Source: Pseudevernia furfuracea
Lineage: Eukaryota; Ascomycota; Lecanoromycetes; Lecanorales; Parmeliaceae
Length of the DNA stretch: 64,000 nt
Direction: 5' to 3'
NCBI GenBank assembly: GCA_022315425.1
Contig: JAIUPT010000030.1
Location: 744,001-808,000, forward strand
The translations under genes were made by a program, and so were the position numbers. A model generated the notes under the pieces. That model saw only the letters and a list, made by a program, of their open reading frames with translations, was not told the DNA's origin and made no database searches. Below, piece after piece: positions 45,345 to 56,634 of this stretch (positions are counted from its first letter, which is position 1; each line of letters starts with the position of its first letter).

Positions 45345-46592
45345 ATGCGCCTCCTCAATACCGTAACCTTTCAATTCAAACTATTCTTCGATGATTGCAT
45401 GCCCGATTATGCCATTTTGTCCCATCGATGGGGAAATCAAGAGGAAGAGGTCTCTTTCAAGCAATTCCGGAAGAATCCGTTGCCACCAGATTTGCCCGGT
45501 CTGATAAAGATTCAGAATTTTTGTCGATTGGCCGCTAAAAGAGGGTTCCTATGGGCTTGGATTGATACTTGTTGCATAGATAAGAGAAGTAGTGCCGAGC
45601 TTTCACAAGCGATTAATTCCATGTATAAATGGTATGAGCTATCTAAAGAGTGCTATGTTTACCTGGCCGATGTCGAGCTTTCGGTTAGTGAATTGTCTCT
45701 GAAGCATCAATCCGAGGAGGCATTTTGGTATACACCCGGAGGATGGTCAACCTTAAGAGACAGGTTCAGCCAGAGCTCCTGGTTCAAGAGAGGCTGGACT
45801 CTTCAAGAGTTGATCGCTCCTAGCAAGGTCTTGTTCTATGATACTTATTGGAACGAGATTGGTCCCTTGGAGCAATTGTATAGGGATGTAGCCCAGGTGA
45901 CAAGAATTGGTGAAAATTGGCTGGCTCCAGGAGGCATTAGGTCACGTCGGGCCAGCATTGCCACCCGGATGAGCTGGGCATCTCGTCGAGAGACAAGTGA
46001 GGAGGAAGATTTGGCTTATTGTCTGCTAGGGCTTTTTGATGTCAACATGCCACTAATATATGGTGAGGGCGCCAGAAAGGCATTTTATCGGCTCCAGACC
46101 GAGATCATGAAAATCTCAGATGACGAGTCACTGTTTGCCTGGACCTCTGACCAAGGGGGATCCGGTCTGCTCGCAGCTCAACCAAGTTACTTTGCGGACA
46201 GTGGGGACATCGTTGAGGAGACACTTTCAGGAGGCACATCAAGACCGCCGTTCTCTATGACAAATAAAGGATTGGAAATAGCGCTGCCTAAGAAACATCT
46301 ACAGCTATCATCGCAAGGTGGTAGAACCATCCGTTTATTTCTTCGATGTTCGAGGGGATCCACTCCAAATGCTCAAATGGACGGGAAAGCTCTATATGTT
46401 GAGCTAGATTTGTTAATGGGGCCGAAATCCGCAATTCGAACCAACTGCGCAACATTGAAGGAAATAAGCACCCCACCTGACAAGAGCGAGTACCTAATAA
46501 GTCAATTAAACAAAGATCTCTCAAACAATGAGAGAATCTATGTCTTCTCACCCGGATCCACACCTTCAGGATATTGGGGTACATTGCTATAA
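45345..46592 (+). CDS. HET-domain heterokaryon incompatibility protein (415 aa)
   Basis: Uninterrupted frame from ATG. HET-E/HET-D-type signatures: MRLLNT start, DYAILSHRWG (21-30), WIDTCCIDK (72-80), AINSMYKWY, WFKRGWTLQELIAP (146-159), RMSWASRRET, EDLAYCLLGLFDVNMPLIYGEG and FYRLQTEI. A beta-rich C-terminal extension follows to residue 415, but no NACHT or WD40 module, so it is a HET-only architecture. HET domains trigger cell death after non-self fusion. No introns or stops, so the gene could be functional. The end (SGYWGTLL) is abrupt and the next 250 bp have no clear continuation; a lost 3' exon is possible. Confidence 0.9.
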   Translation: MRLLNTVTFQFKLFFDDCMPDYAILSHRWGNQEEEVSFKQFRKNPLPPDLPGLIKIQNFCRLAAKRGFLWAWIDTCCIDKRSSAELSQAINSMYKWYELSKECYVYLADVELSVSELSLKHQSEEAFWYTPGGWSTLRDRFSQSSWFKRGWTLQELIAPSKVLFYDTYWNEIGPLEQLYRDVAQVTRIGENWLAPGGIRSRRASIATRMSWASRRETSEEEDLAYCLLGLFDVNMPLIYGEGARKAFYRLQTEIMKISDDESLFAWTSDQGGSGLLAAQPSYFADSGDIVEETLSGGTSRPPFSMTNKGLEIALPKKHLQLSSQGGRTIRLFLRCSRGSTPNAQMDGKALYVELDLLMGPKSAIRTNCATLKEISTPPDKSEYLISQLNKDLSNNERIYVFSPGSTPSGYWGTLL

Positions 46593-47699
46593 AAGAAATG
46601 TTTGGGTCTGAAGGTATTTGCAATTTTTGGCTGGGCATCTTCTGTACCAGTCATGAAGTCAAATATTCATAAAACATAAACAAGCAGATGAGGAAGTCCC
46701 CTTTCAGATCTGGTCAAGGCGGCAGTGTACGCTTTGCAGAGTAGCTATGCCATGGGACGGACGTGAACTTTACGAAGGAATTGTGTTTCACCAAGACGAC
46801 CTTCACTTCGTAAATTGAGCGAGTAAATTATGTGATTTGTCTACCCAGAAGTGCTGCTAGGTTGCAAGGGGGTCCAGATTTTCTTCCGCAGCGCTATATA
46901 ATTCACGTTGCTACACAAAGTTTAAAATCGGAGGAGGATACAGTCCATGAGCGCCCCGATGTCTTTCCTATGACGATCCGCTCCGAGTGCAATTCAAAGC
47001 TGACAGTGGGCACGGAGACATGGAAATGGAATGCTAGCAAATACAATAAACGAGTTGAGTTGCACAGGATAGAAAAGGCTCAACGCGGAGCATTCCGAAA
47101 TGTGACATCTTAATTTATCTGAATCCCCAATCCTGTGTCTTCGGAAAAGGCACATTTGCGACGCTTTACGAATCATGTCGAGATTTAAAGAAACATCATA
47201 AGAGGAGGTCGGCATACAATATGCTAGATATAGTCGTACAAAAACTTGCTGCGTAGCAATCTCCTCGATTGCCTCGAAAGTCACTGGGAGACTTTTAACG
47301 AGAATAACCATTCGAGTTCAGACACGCGCCGCGTCCGATCAGTGTGGGTCAAGCCACTCTACACTTTTCGTACCGCTTGACGATCGGGGAAACAGCGCTG
47401 ACCTATCATCCGAGCCAAGTCATTCATGGCTTACTCGATCAGGAGCTTATGAGTAGGGACTTCCGAAATTCTATTTGAGCAAAAGAGCGTATGTGACAGG
47501 CTAAAGATCAGGAGAACGCAGGATAGATCTACTCTATTTCGCCATGTACATACAATGCTCATGTAAAATGCCCGCAGCACCTCAGTATAGCCACCCAAAC
47601 ACATACAACCCAGCCATCTCAAGGAGCTTCACACCCCTCAACGTCAGTATTATTACTCAGCCCTCAAACCTCCTGTAATTTTCCCTATATGTTGTACGC
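46593..47699. other. Intergenic, no supported gene
   Basis: Frames at 46832-47113 (plus) and 47311-46994 (minus) overlap and carry no known motif. The plus frame could be a remnant of a longer HET C-terminus, not demonstrable by eye. Confidence 0.35.
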
Positions 47700-48425
47700 C
47701 TAAATCTTCGCCATAATCGCCTTACACGCATCTGCCCTCACAATCACCTCCAACGGCTGCTCCTTCATAACCGCCGCTTTGCTATTGCTTCTTCGGCGCT
47801 CATGTGGTTGTAGGCTGAACGGCGCTGGGCGAGGAAGTTCACGGAGCGTCCGGTGTAGTCGGTGCGGAAATCGCCCGGCTCGACGCATGTGAAGTGGATG
47901 TTTCATTCTGGTTTGACTTTGCAGAAGAGGGCTTCGATAAAGCCTTCGGCGGCCCATTTGGAGGTGCAGTAGATGTTGAACATTGGCACTCTGTACGAGT
48001 ATAGATGTTAGTAGGGTTTGAGTTCCGGGGGATTAATGAGGGAGCCTTACCCTCTTTGGCCTCCGGTAGAGATGACTTGTTAGACCCACCCCCCGCTGGG
48101 CTTCTAATCCCTCACAGCCATCCTCGTAACGTTGATCAAGCCGAGGAAATTGACTTCCTTTTGTGTCCCGATCTGGCTATCTGATAGCTCTTCAAAATGT
48201 CTACTGTACCCTGCATTGTTGACCAAATCGACGCGGCCGAACTTATCGAATACGGTTGCAAAGGCTGATTGGATGTCGCTGAGCTCTGTGATGGCGAGCT
48301 TGACGGCGTGGTAGTTCTTTGGGGTAGTGTATTCGAAGGAGGGGATCCCTAATTTGCGCGCTGTGGCGACTGCACTGTTGCCGGTGCCAACTTCTTGCAC
48401 AAAATGTTATGAAGAAGACGCGCAC
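47700..48425 (-). pseudogene. Short-chain dehydrogenase/reductase (SDR), inactivated
   Basis: From 48425 down: RVFFIT, then a frameshift in place of the usual TGxxxGxG, GNSAVATARKLG, FDKFGRVDLVNNAGYS (NNAG motif) and NVTRMAVRD. A stop follows, then a degraded piece ending QVISTGGQRG, an intron-like gap of about 55 bp, and the active-site YCTSKWAAEG (Y-x3-K). The second part has an in-frame TGA (KPE-stop-NIHFTCVEPGDFRTDY) where relatives have a residue, probably TGG to TGA. The Rossmann glycine motif is destroyed and there are at least two stops. A dead oxidoreductase gene; the original may have belonged to a metabolite pathway. Confidence 0.75.
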
Positions 48426-49377
48426 GTCCTCGTTTACTGCCCTTCCCGGTGCAACTTGACCACAAAACGTCGAACAAAAAAGTTTATTTGCCCAGCACTC
48501 ATGTGCACCAAAGCTTCATGTGGGTCCTAGGCCTATGTTGGGCTAATGCGGTCTTCGTAGAGGGGCGTTCCTAAGCGGGAGCTCCCGGGACTAACTGAGT
48601 GTTGCTCTACAAGAAGTCTCTAGGCTAAAAATAGCTGACAGTAAGGGAGTAAGATCCTCCGTAATTACCAGTCTTTCTGAGAATTCCTACGTCAAAGCTC
48701 TAGCAAGATTTTTGAGACTGGTCTCACTTTTTGATCGGTCACAGCAATCGGGAATTCGCAAACTCAGACACCTAGGCGTCCTCCCCTGACCAGTCATCAG
48801 ATATGATTGGATCAGGTTCCATCTGCGGAGACATGACCGCATCACCACACAGTCGCAGGTTCTCCGAAACATCTTCAGAGAGCCGTTGACACTTGTTCAC
48901 CTGACCAGGAAAGGAATTGGGCGGAGCCTAGCTCGTTTCCGGGCTGGCTCCGTAGTAACATTCAGGCTTGAGACCACCCGGATACGCTCCTCCAACTCCT
49001 TGCATTAACGGCTACCTGCATCGCATTGTACTGCGAAGCGAATGTGATAGCTCGACCATTTCCCACCATGCTTGAACACAACAGACCACTGCGCCTTCCA
49101 AATACCGCGAGGAAGGAGCTCGAGCCGTCTATGTCTTAAACCATAGTCTTCTACCAAGTCCATCGGCTCAGACAACCACACCGTCAAAGGCGGCTAGCAG
49201 CCTCCTTGACTTTCTGATCTCATGCCACAAAGGAAAAGAGGTGGAACCGAGTGTTCAAGATCACACCAGAAGAGATCCAGACGGTATGGCCGATGCTGGA
49301 GAGACACAAATCGCTTTATGACTACGTGTTGGGCAAACTCCGGTAAGTGAACCGGTTCTCCCTACCGTTGCGAAGGC
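48426..49377. other. Intergenic, no supported gene
   Basis: Several 60-codon frames on both strands without motifs. Confidence 0.35.
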
Positions 49378-49764
49378 ATGGCACTGATGAAAATGATTGT
49401 GAGCATCAGATTCGACTGGTCTCCACATACTTCCCGGTTCACCGTTAGGATGCCGACATCCACGCACGATATATTCACAGAGCTTGTTGTTCAGAAGATT
49501 GGATCCCAGCTGAAGAGCGTTGCTCGTGGGGGCACGGATATTGCAGCTGTTCTTGATCTGGTCAGATCAGAGTCTATCTCGGATGTCTATCTCTACGGAC
49601 ACGAAGCCATCGACAAAAAATATCTCAAGCACACACCAGACGCCCCCTTTGCACGCGCCAATTCTCAATATCCCTCTGTTGTTATCGAGACCTCATACTC
49701 ACAGCAACACAAAGACTTGGCTATGCTGGCTGATGATTACATATGCGGTTCCGAGATGGCATGA
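49378..49764 (+). CDS. Hypothetical protein with PDDEXK-like motif (128 aa, maybe partial)
   Basis: Open frame with ATG. The C-terminal half has TPDAPFARAN and YPSVVIETSYSQQHKDLAMLADDYI. The P-D...V-V-I-E-x-S arrangement resembles the nuclease-like fold of many uncharacterised fungal proteins, which usually continue beyond this point. It may be truncated at 49764. The Lys of E-x-K is replaced by Ser. Weak assignment; nuclease activity is not implied. Confidence 0.35.
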   Translation: MALMKMIVSIRFDWSPHTSRFTVRMPTSTHDIFTELVVQKIGSQLKSVARGGTDIAAVLDLVRSESISDVYLYGHEAIDKKYLKHTPDAPFARANSQYPSVVIETSYSQQHKDLAMLADDYICGSEMA

Positions 49765-51222
49765 CCCTGCTCGCTCGGACGATTAGCCGCGATTAAGGGT
49801 TGAGAAGTTTGGATATGTGAATGAGGGTTATTATTGCTAGGTATAGACATGCGTATTTCACACCCGCATGTTCCTCTTTGCTAATTAACATGCACTCCAG
49901 ACGCCTTCTACATCGTATCCGCATAGATAATCAAAACCCATAGCAAAGATAACTTGTACAATGGGCAGCGATCCAAGCTGCCTTGTTGTTCGGGACAAAG
50001 GCGTAATACATCTCTCATGCGATTGCCTTCCTCCGACTTGTATGTACTGTGCAGCGCAAAATCTCGAAATGCCTACGTGTCCTGCAAAGACTCTAGCCCC
50101 GCCAATTCCAACGCCATTTCGACGGCTCCTCCGACTTTTGCGGGCTTTCACAATTGCGGTTGTCAAAGTCTCGGGAGCAGATTCATTCAGTGAGGTCGAT
50201 GTTCCCCAGGTACCGGCTTGTACTATTCCTTTGCCAACGAAACTCCATCGATATCGTCTAAAGTGCCTTGCTTTCCTCTCAACTCTGAGTGTTGATCAGC
50301 TCCTTTATCAAGACGCAGGGCTCGATCGTGGCCCCAGGTGAACGCCACCTGTACAGCATTACCCTAATAACCACCTTGAGCGCCGATATCGTCTCCCTCA
50401 TCGAGTAGTTCTCTAAAGAGCGGGAAAAGAGCTGGAGTAGGGAATGGGAGCATCAAAATTATCTGTGGCATAGTTGAATCGACCGACAATTGGTCTGAAT
50501 ATATACATTCGGAGGCTTTCACTCTGATTCGATACTTGCAAGTGCCTTGAGCACAAATGTTGCGTGTAGTTGCATTTTCAGATTTTTCTCTTAAATGCTA
50601 TATTTGGGTTCACTAAGTGGCGGAGGGCGGTGCCGTGAAGGAAGGAGGAGTTTGGGATGGCTTCAAGTCAATGTACTCCTACGCTGATCCAGTCACAGTA
50701 AGGAGTCTTGGTTTGCTGCTATGTTATTAAGAGGGGCGTTCTGACTCCGTGATCTAGGAAGGCGCTGATTGCAAGGCACCAGAAGGCATTGGCGGAAAGG
50801 AAAGGAAAGGAATCGGTCATAAGAAAGATTCTGGACGCGGGGTGGGGCTATTTTTGCTTGGGATTTTGTCATGTGGAAAGTCAGGTACGCGGCTGAATGC
50901 ATTGCATTTAGCTTCATCTATAGACTTTCCCCAACGGCGACGATGAACCCTAATGACATCCATTACCCCTGTCTGTGTCTGCATTATTAACTCCTCTCTT
51001 CACCTGTCCATCTCTATCCTGGATATCCCTTTGCCACATGTGAACGTGTTTCCAATGCTCTCTCAGTATCCAAACATCGAAGTCCTGAACGTTTATCGAC
51101 GTGACATTAGAGGTGCGCTCGGGTATGACAGCAAGGAGGAGATGTCCTATCAAAATGTCAGTCAAGCCATAGGAAACAGAACAGTACAAGTCCCATCAAT
51201 CATTGATGCCGACCTCAACTCA
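49765..51222. other. Intergenic, no supported gene
   Basis: A 126-codon frame at 49961-50341 (plus) is Cys-rich in its first third, but the opposite strand is open too, and neither has a known motif. The remainder has short frames only. Confidence 0.3.
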
Positions 51223-51965
51223 CTATTCCGCCTTCATGGAGACGTAAACAACGATCTCAACAACCAATGCAATGACCATGACAGCTAGGCCAAAGAACCT
51301 CTTACGAGTGATGACTTGGCGGATGACCAGTACGTCCTGTAGCCCGTCCGTAGTGAGGCCCTGAATGTGATTGACCTTCAAATGCTCATATTGACTTGCG
51401 CTGTCTACGGCTTGTGGTAGAACATTTCCTTGCTGGATGACTCCGGTGCGTCCGTCAATCCGCATGTAGTCCTGAAAGGTAACGTTATACCATGTTGGGG
51501 GTTGGTTGGCATCAGGTTCGCGATTCATCTGGAATATCTCGTGAGTCAGCTTCGTCTGGCTGTTTTCGTCTTGTGAGTGTAGGCTTGCTTACCGGAACCA
51601 TTCTTGCAATGTCAACTTCGAGCCTTGTGAAGGCTAAGCAGAGATATTGACTTTTGTAGCCCCAAATTGACTGCTTGATGAGCTCATCATTGATGCGAGG
51701 CAAGGAAATCGGCGCTATCCTTCGCATGGTTGACGGGAAGATGGTGCAGGTTCGATTTTCCAAAAACGTTTTGGCCCACAACTCGAAAAGTGCTACCCGG
51801 AAGCTCTTCTACCATCTTGACCGAGTATGGCGTTGGAGGGTTTTTATGGAATTGAGGTAGGAAACGAACAGTTTTGTCTGCGTCTGCGCCGGCTATGATC
51901 GTGGATTGAGACTTTGTAGGGTTAGAAATCCCCGCTTCGAAGTCATTGAAAGGTGAAGACGTCAT
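51223..51965 (-). CDS. Hypothetical protein with C-terminal transmembrane helix (model incomplete)
   Basis: Starts MTSSPFNDFEAG at 51965. A well-supported intron (GTAAGC..ATTCCAG, about 51587-51526) joins LEVDIARMVP to MNREPDANQPPTWYNV. The last exon ends with RFFGLAVMVIALVVEIVVYV, a single membrane helix near the C-terminus. Between 51690 and 51800 two frames overlap (GQNVFGKSNLHHL versus STMRRIAPISLPRIND) and I cannot place the junction, so either a small intron or a frameshift lies there. Family not recognised. Confidence 0.45.
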
Positions 51966-52423
51966 TCTCTTCGAGACTGGGTGACTTGGGAAAGATCCTC
52001 AAACAGATTTAGCCATATTTGCATGTGGCATACACTGTGAGAGGCAGCAGTTGGAGACTCGAAAGTCGTGGCCTTTTTGTGTCCTTCCTAAGCGCGGAAG
52101 ACCGGACTAAAAGAGGCCTAGTATTTCCACCAATGAGAATCCCCATCACCCGCCACACCAGCGGCTCTGATTGCCGAGATTAAAGAGCAGAGGAACGGCT
52201 TAGCAGCAAGATACTAAAGATCAGGAGAGGTCTTCAAGAAAAGAACAGGTCTACATGCAGCGGAATAGGGCTGAGCGAATGACTGATCAGGCTAGGCACT
52301 ATGTTCTGATTAGCTAGCTAGCTATCTATAGAAGGATCAGAAGAACATTAGGAAGGAAAGTCATGTAGGTGGACATGCCCGGTATTTATGCTTCAAAGTC
52401 AGCGGGAGAACATTCCAGGGGCT
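51966..52423. other. Intergenic, no supported gene
   Basis: Includes a GCTAGCTAGCTAT stretch near 52315. Nothing else seen. Confidence 0.3.
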
Positions 52424-52784
52424 TGTTACGACCCTAGGGCTACACGGGCTGCTGACTGGATAGGCAAGCGAACCACTCAGCAGGCGGACGCCAGGGACGC
52501 CCTTTTGGCTATGGCGTCCTCGGAGTCCTCAGCCTCTGGACTATATCATGTCGCTCCCTCGCACCCCTAGATAGCTTCTCTCTCTAGCTGTTAATACAAT
52601 CATTGATTACCATAAGGTAGCGCCTAATCCCTCTCATCATCACTGCCTTTGGTCCTCTGGTGGACCAAGCATATGCGCTGAGTCTAGGCCACTCCTCATT
52701 GCTCGGCAAGTCGGCCACCTTAGCCTTTGGCGGGTCCCTCCTTGAACCTAGTTCCACGCCTACTGATAGCATAGGGACGTTACA
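52424..52784 (+). repeat. Solo LTR of a separate family
   Basis: 361 bp from TGTTACGACC to GGGACGTTACA, flanked by a perfect GGGCT duplication (52419-52423 and 52785-52789). Not related to the other LTRs beyond TGTTACG. Base composition is normal, with no obvious RIP bias. Orientation assigned arbitrarily. Confidence 0.75.
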
Positions 52785-52907
52785 GGGCTGTCTGGGATTT
52801 AGGTGGCCCCACCATACAAATTAAGGACTAGCAGGGGTCGCATTTCGGGCCCACCTCGGATAGAAGAAGAAAGAAATTAAACGAAGCAATTACACATTCG
52901 CCTCAGC

Positions 52908-53510
52908 TAGGGGTAGGCAAATTGCGCAATATGCTCACCATTGCATGCAAGTTGCGCAATTTTCTCGCAATGCATGCAATATTCGTAGCCCTAACCCTAA
53001 CTAGTGCTCGCTTATTCGCTTTCCACAATTGCTTCCCATATTGCTTCCCACCATTGACTAGATATTCAATTGATCTTCTACTGTCATAGCCATGCCACGG
53101 CCTACTCCAGACGGCTTCAAGCCGAAGAATGAGACTGTCGATAAAGCCTTTTATCAAGTCATAAACACCTCCTACAAGAACCTCCGCAAAGTATACAGAT
53201 ACTGTCATAAAGAGATGGATGTCAATACTACAAGACTACAAGAACACTTAGATAAGTGTAAGCCATATCGTGACGACAGACCTCTCAATGACCCTGCTGA
53301 AGGTTCGCAGCAGACGCTCCCAAATTTGATAACTGCAATGCCCCAGACCAAGACAGACAATTGAAAGCGTGTCGGCATGACTATCTACATGAGCAACCTA
53401 CCATTCAATCATTACGAGAACAAATACGTTAAAGATCACTTTCATTATGTCAATCCCAAGTACACGCTCCCGAATCATAAGGCCCTGAGTGGTCACATTC
53501 TGAATGATTG
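52908..53510 (+). mobile_element. hAT transposon 5' part: terminal repeat and transposase N-terminus
   Basis: Begins TAGGGGTAGGCAAA, typical of hAT terminal repeats, preceded by a possible 8-bp duplication. The ATG at 53092 opens a transposase start with a BED-like finger (RYCHKEMDVNTTRLQEHLDKC; the first Cys of the usual C-x2-C is Arg). An in-frame TGA at 53362-53364 (TGG to TGA likely) is followed in frame by YMSNLPFNHYENKYVKD and LSGHILNDCY. There copy D interrupts; the frame resumes at 56635. Confidence 0.7.
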
Positions 53511-53515
53511 CTATG
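53511..53515. repeat. Target site duplication CTATG, left of copy D
   Basis: CTATG at 53511-53515 and 56630-56634. Confidence 0.92.
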
Positions 53516-53702
53516 TGTTACGGCCGTACCCTGCATCCCCTTGACACACCTACCTTTGACACTCCCCTTTAGGCTTAGCGTGTCTTGGCAGGTTCACTCC
53601 GCCATACATATATGGCCGTCCCTCCCAGTCCATAGTTGCTCCTCAGCTTGTTATCTTCGTTACATACTACACTACGGTTATCACCACAGTACGGTCCTTA
53701 CA
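53516..53702 (+). repeat. 5' LTR of copy D
   Basis: 187 bp, direct repeat of 56443-56629. Confidence 0.92.
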
Positions 53703-54622
53703 CTATAACAAGCTCATTCCAAACCCCCGGGGCCTGTCTTCATACATGCTTCAACCATTTGTCTTAGGAAGGCAGTAGACTGTCCAGTCGACCAGGCCTT
53801 CAAGCCACGAGGATCCCGTGCCTCAACCAGAAGAAAAATCATCCTTCCAGCACCTCAGAACACCTACATTCTTCGTGGCAACTCAAGCGGACAAGAACTC
53901 AGCTTGCTACATTCTTTTCAAGAATTCTGCTCCGCCCGCAACTTCAGCAATTTCACCGCCTTCGGGTTTCACACCACAACCACTCAAGAAACCACTCTGT
54001 CACCATACATTAAATCCTTACCCTTGCCTTGGTTAAGCACGCCAGGAGAAAGAAAGTGCTACGCGATTCTTAACACCGAAATCTAGAATATTCTCAACAC
54101 CACCATCTTCAACATCAAAGAACTCAATCTCAGCGGCAGAAAACCACATACCAAACTCGCCCGTCACCTCCGTACACCAGATCCTCACCCCTGCCTTGGT
54201 CAAGCACGTCAGGAGAAAGAAAGTGCTCCGCTCCGTTTCGATTCCTACCCTACTTCACGAAAACCAACCCTCACAAAAATTTCTCAATCACACATTCAAC
54301 CCGAGTTCTGAACGTCTCATTTCAAGGAAAAAACGTTCCAAAACACAGGGTTTTCACGGCACCAACGCCGGACCTTGGGGCGCTCAAAAGAATATACATT
54401 CAACTATTCGTGTTCTTAACGGCGCTCAATTCGATTAAGAAACGCCTTCACAGTACCCTCCGCAACAAAACCTCTGGGCTGATACTCTTTCTCCTCCCGC
54501 AAATTCAGCCCTGCAACAAGAATTACCTCTCAACATCAAAACTTCTACTCAATTTCTACGAAACTCATCACTCCCGCTCACCCTCCCAAGTGTCGACCTC
54601 TTAATTGAGTAATCGATTAATC

Positions 54623-55996
54623 ATGAAGTCCTACGAAGAACGCCTCGTCACATTTACCTCTACGCCTTATCCCTCTTCCCCTGCTTCATGGCCTCACGAA
54701 TCGCCAAAACCCGAACAACTCGCTGCGGCTGGATTCGAGTATGCTGAACATACATATTACTCGGATGAGGTGAAGTGTATCGCATGTGATGCAGAACTTT
54801 CGGATTGAGAGTCACACGACAACCCCCTCGCCGAGCATATACGTGTTTCATCAGACACATCGTGTTCGTTTATTAGAGGTATTCAAGAGAAGGAATCTCA
54901 AGAAGCTGCTGAGAAAGAAGCTCAAAAACCTACTCCCACATCACGAGACCTAGCCTTCTTTGATCCCTCCCTGCAATTCGACTTTCCGAAACTTCGCCTA
55001 TACCATGACATTAACAAGTTCGCCGAGCACATTCTACAGTGTGCGAATCAGTATCGTCATGTCGATATCATAGAGTTGCTTCCCAAATGTCTTCGTGATC
55101 AGACATTTACATGGAGTCAGAGCATTCAGCTAAAAGATATAACCATCGTCAAATACATGGAGGTTTTGACAGTCAAATTCAGAAAACCTCCGGCGGCAGC
55201 TGCACAAGAAACTCCAAAACCAGCTCCGCAAATATCTCAAGAATATCACAAATGCACTGTTTGCTCAGCTGCATTCTCCTCCATCAGCCGACTACTAAGT
55301 CATAATCAAATGGTTATCTGCAACAAGGCCTCGTGCAAGCACTGCGAGAGAACCTTCGAGTCAAAGAATCAGCTGCATAAGCACCTCCGCAATCGAGACT
55401 GTCAGCAATCATCTCCCACCAAGAGCATAGCGCCTCATAAATCTAGTCTATCAGCACTCACCCCTGCTGAGAGCGCTACTTCTTATCCATCCTCATCTGA
55501 AATCTCTACATCTTACTCGGCAACACCTCCGCCGGAATATCGTTCTACAACCCCGCCTCCGATGTATCAGTCATCAACACCAAAAAATTACCTCACAGTC
55601 GCTGACCTCTACATGCGCTATGCACCTCTCAAATCAGTCAAATCCTCATGAATTCGCCCAGTTACTCGTTTCAGAACCGTTCTTCCCACACTCACAGTCA
55701 AGGATTTGTATAAGAAGTTTCATAAACGTCAAATTGACATGAGATCTCCAAGTCGTCAAATCGGGTCTAGCGCAGTCAAATCAGCATGCGATGCAAAGAC
55801 CCCGACAATCGCCTCAAATTTGATTCCTCAGAAGGGCGCCAAGACTCCATTTTTCACCATGCCAAAAACCAGTGCTCAGCGACTGAGTTTTCAACAACAA
55901 CCTCAAGTAACGCCTTCCTTCTTCGCATCACCTCGAGCTATAGTCTATGGCTACCGACGCCATCATAGCCGGAGGCCCGAAGCGTGTTGTTGGTGA
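54623..55996 (+). pseudogene. BIR/gag-like/zinc-finger protein of copy D, two nonsense changes
   Basis: Starts ATG 54623. BIR domain: AAAGFEY, C-x2-C (CIAC), then the conserved Trp codon is TGA (54806-54808), and the His/Cys end is HIRVSSDTSC with two extra residues compared with copy C. After the stop the frame stays open through the gag-like part (LLPKCLRDQTFTW) and both fingers (CTVC..H..C and CKHC..H) to a second TGA at 55649-55651. That one is also Trp in copy C. The C-terminal part 55652-55996 is open. Both stops are G-to-A changes at TGG, as RIP makes. Confidence 0.85.
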
Positions 55997-56442
55997 CGTC
56001 GTCGCCCTCGATGGATTTGGCCTCATGGAGAAGACTGCGCCAAAACCATTTGATATTGGATTAAGGTTTAAGGTTCGGGCGGTTCGGAAGGCCTCAGCCA
56101 ATCACAGGCCTTCATTTCTGGATTTCTTCTCCGGCCGCAAATCCAATATCAGCTGCCCACCCTACACCGAAAACCATTCTTGGCCACCATTTCTTCAATT
56201 CTTCACCAATGGAGGCCATTGCAGGACCCCTGTGACCGCGTGACGTCATGCTAGCGACATGGCATCGTCAGGACGTCACCGAATTGAGATCAACATCACC
56301 GCCGCAAGGAGAAAGCGAGCGCTAGGGTCAAAAGTTCTTTGTTTTTCATGATTTTTCAGCGACCAAGCATACATGGCGTTTGTTTTTTCTTCTTCTTCTT
56401 TTCTACCGCACTGGGGACCAGCGCTTCTTCGGGGGGGGGTAG

Positions 56443-56629
56443 TGTTACGGCCGTACCCTGCATCCCCTTGACACACCTACCTTTGACACTCCCCTTTAGG
56501 CTTAGCGTGTCTTGGCAGGTTCACTCCGCCATACATATATGGCCGTCCCTCCCAGTCCATAGTTGCTCCTCAGCTTGTTATCTTCGTTACATACTACACT
56601 ACGGTTATCACCACAGTACGGTCCTTACA
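56443..56629 (+). repeat. 3' LTR of copy D
   Basis: 187 bp, followed by CTATG (56630-56634). Confidence 0.92.
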
Positions 56630-56634
56630 CTATG

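Larger units (their letters stand above)
53516..56629 (+). mobile_element. Short LTR retroelement with BIR/zinc-finger ORF, copy D
   Basis: 3114 bp, 187-bp LTRs (53516-53702 and 56443-56629) starting TGTTACGGCC and ending GTCCTTACA, perfect CTATG duplication. A G-run plus TAG precedes the 3' LTR. Only the BIR/gag-like ORF is present, no pol. LTRs appear near-identical, so insertion was recent. Sits inside the hAT transposase gene. Confidence 0.93.

Noticed and set aside
52989..53000. Two CCCTAA units resembling a telomere repeat
   Set aside because: Only two units, inside the hAT 5' region and not at an end; insufficient for an interstitial telomere.
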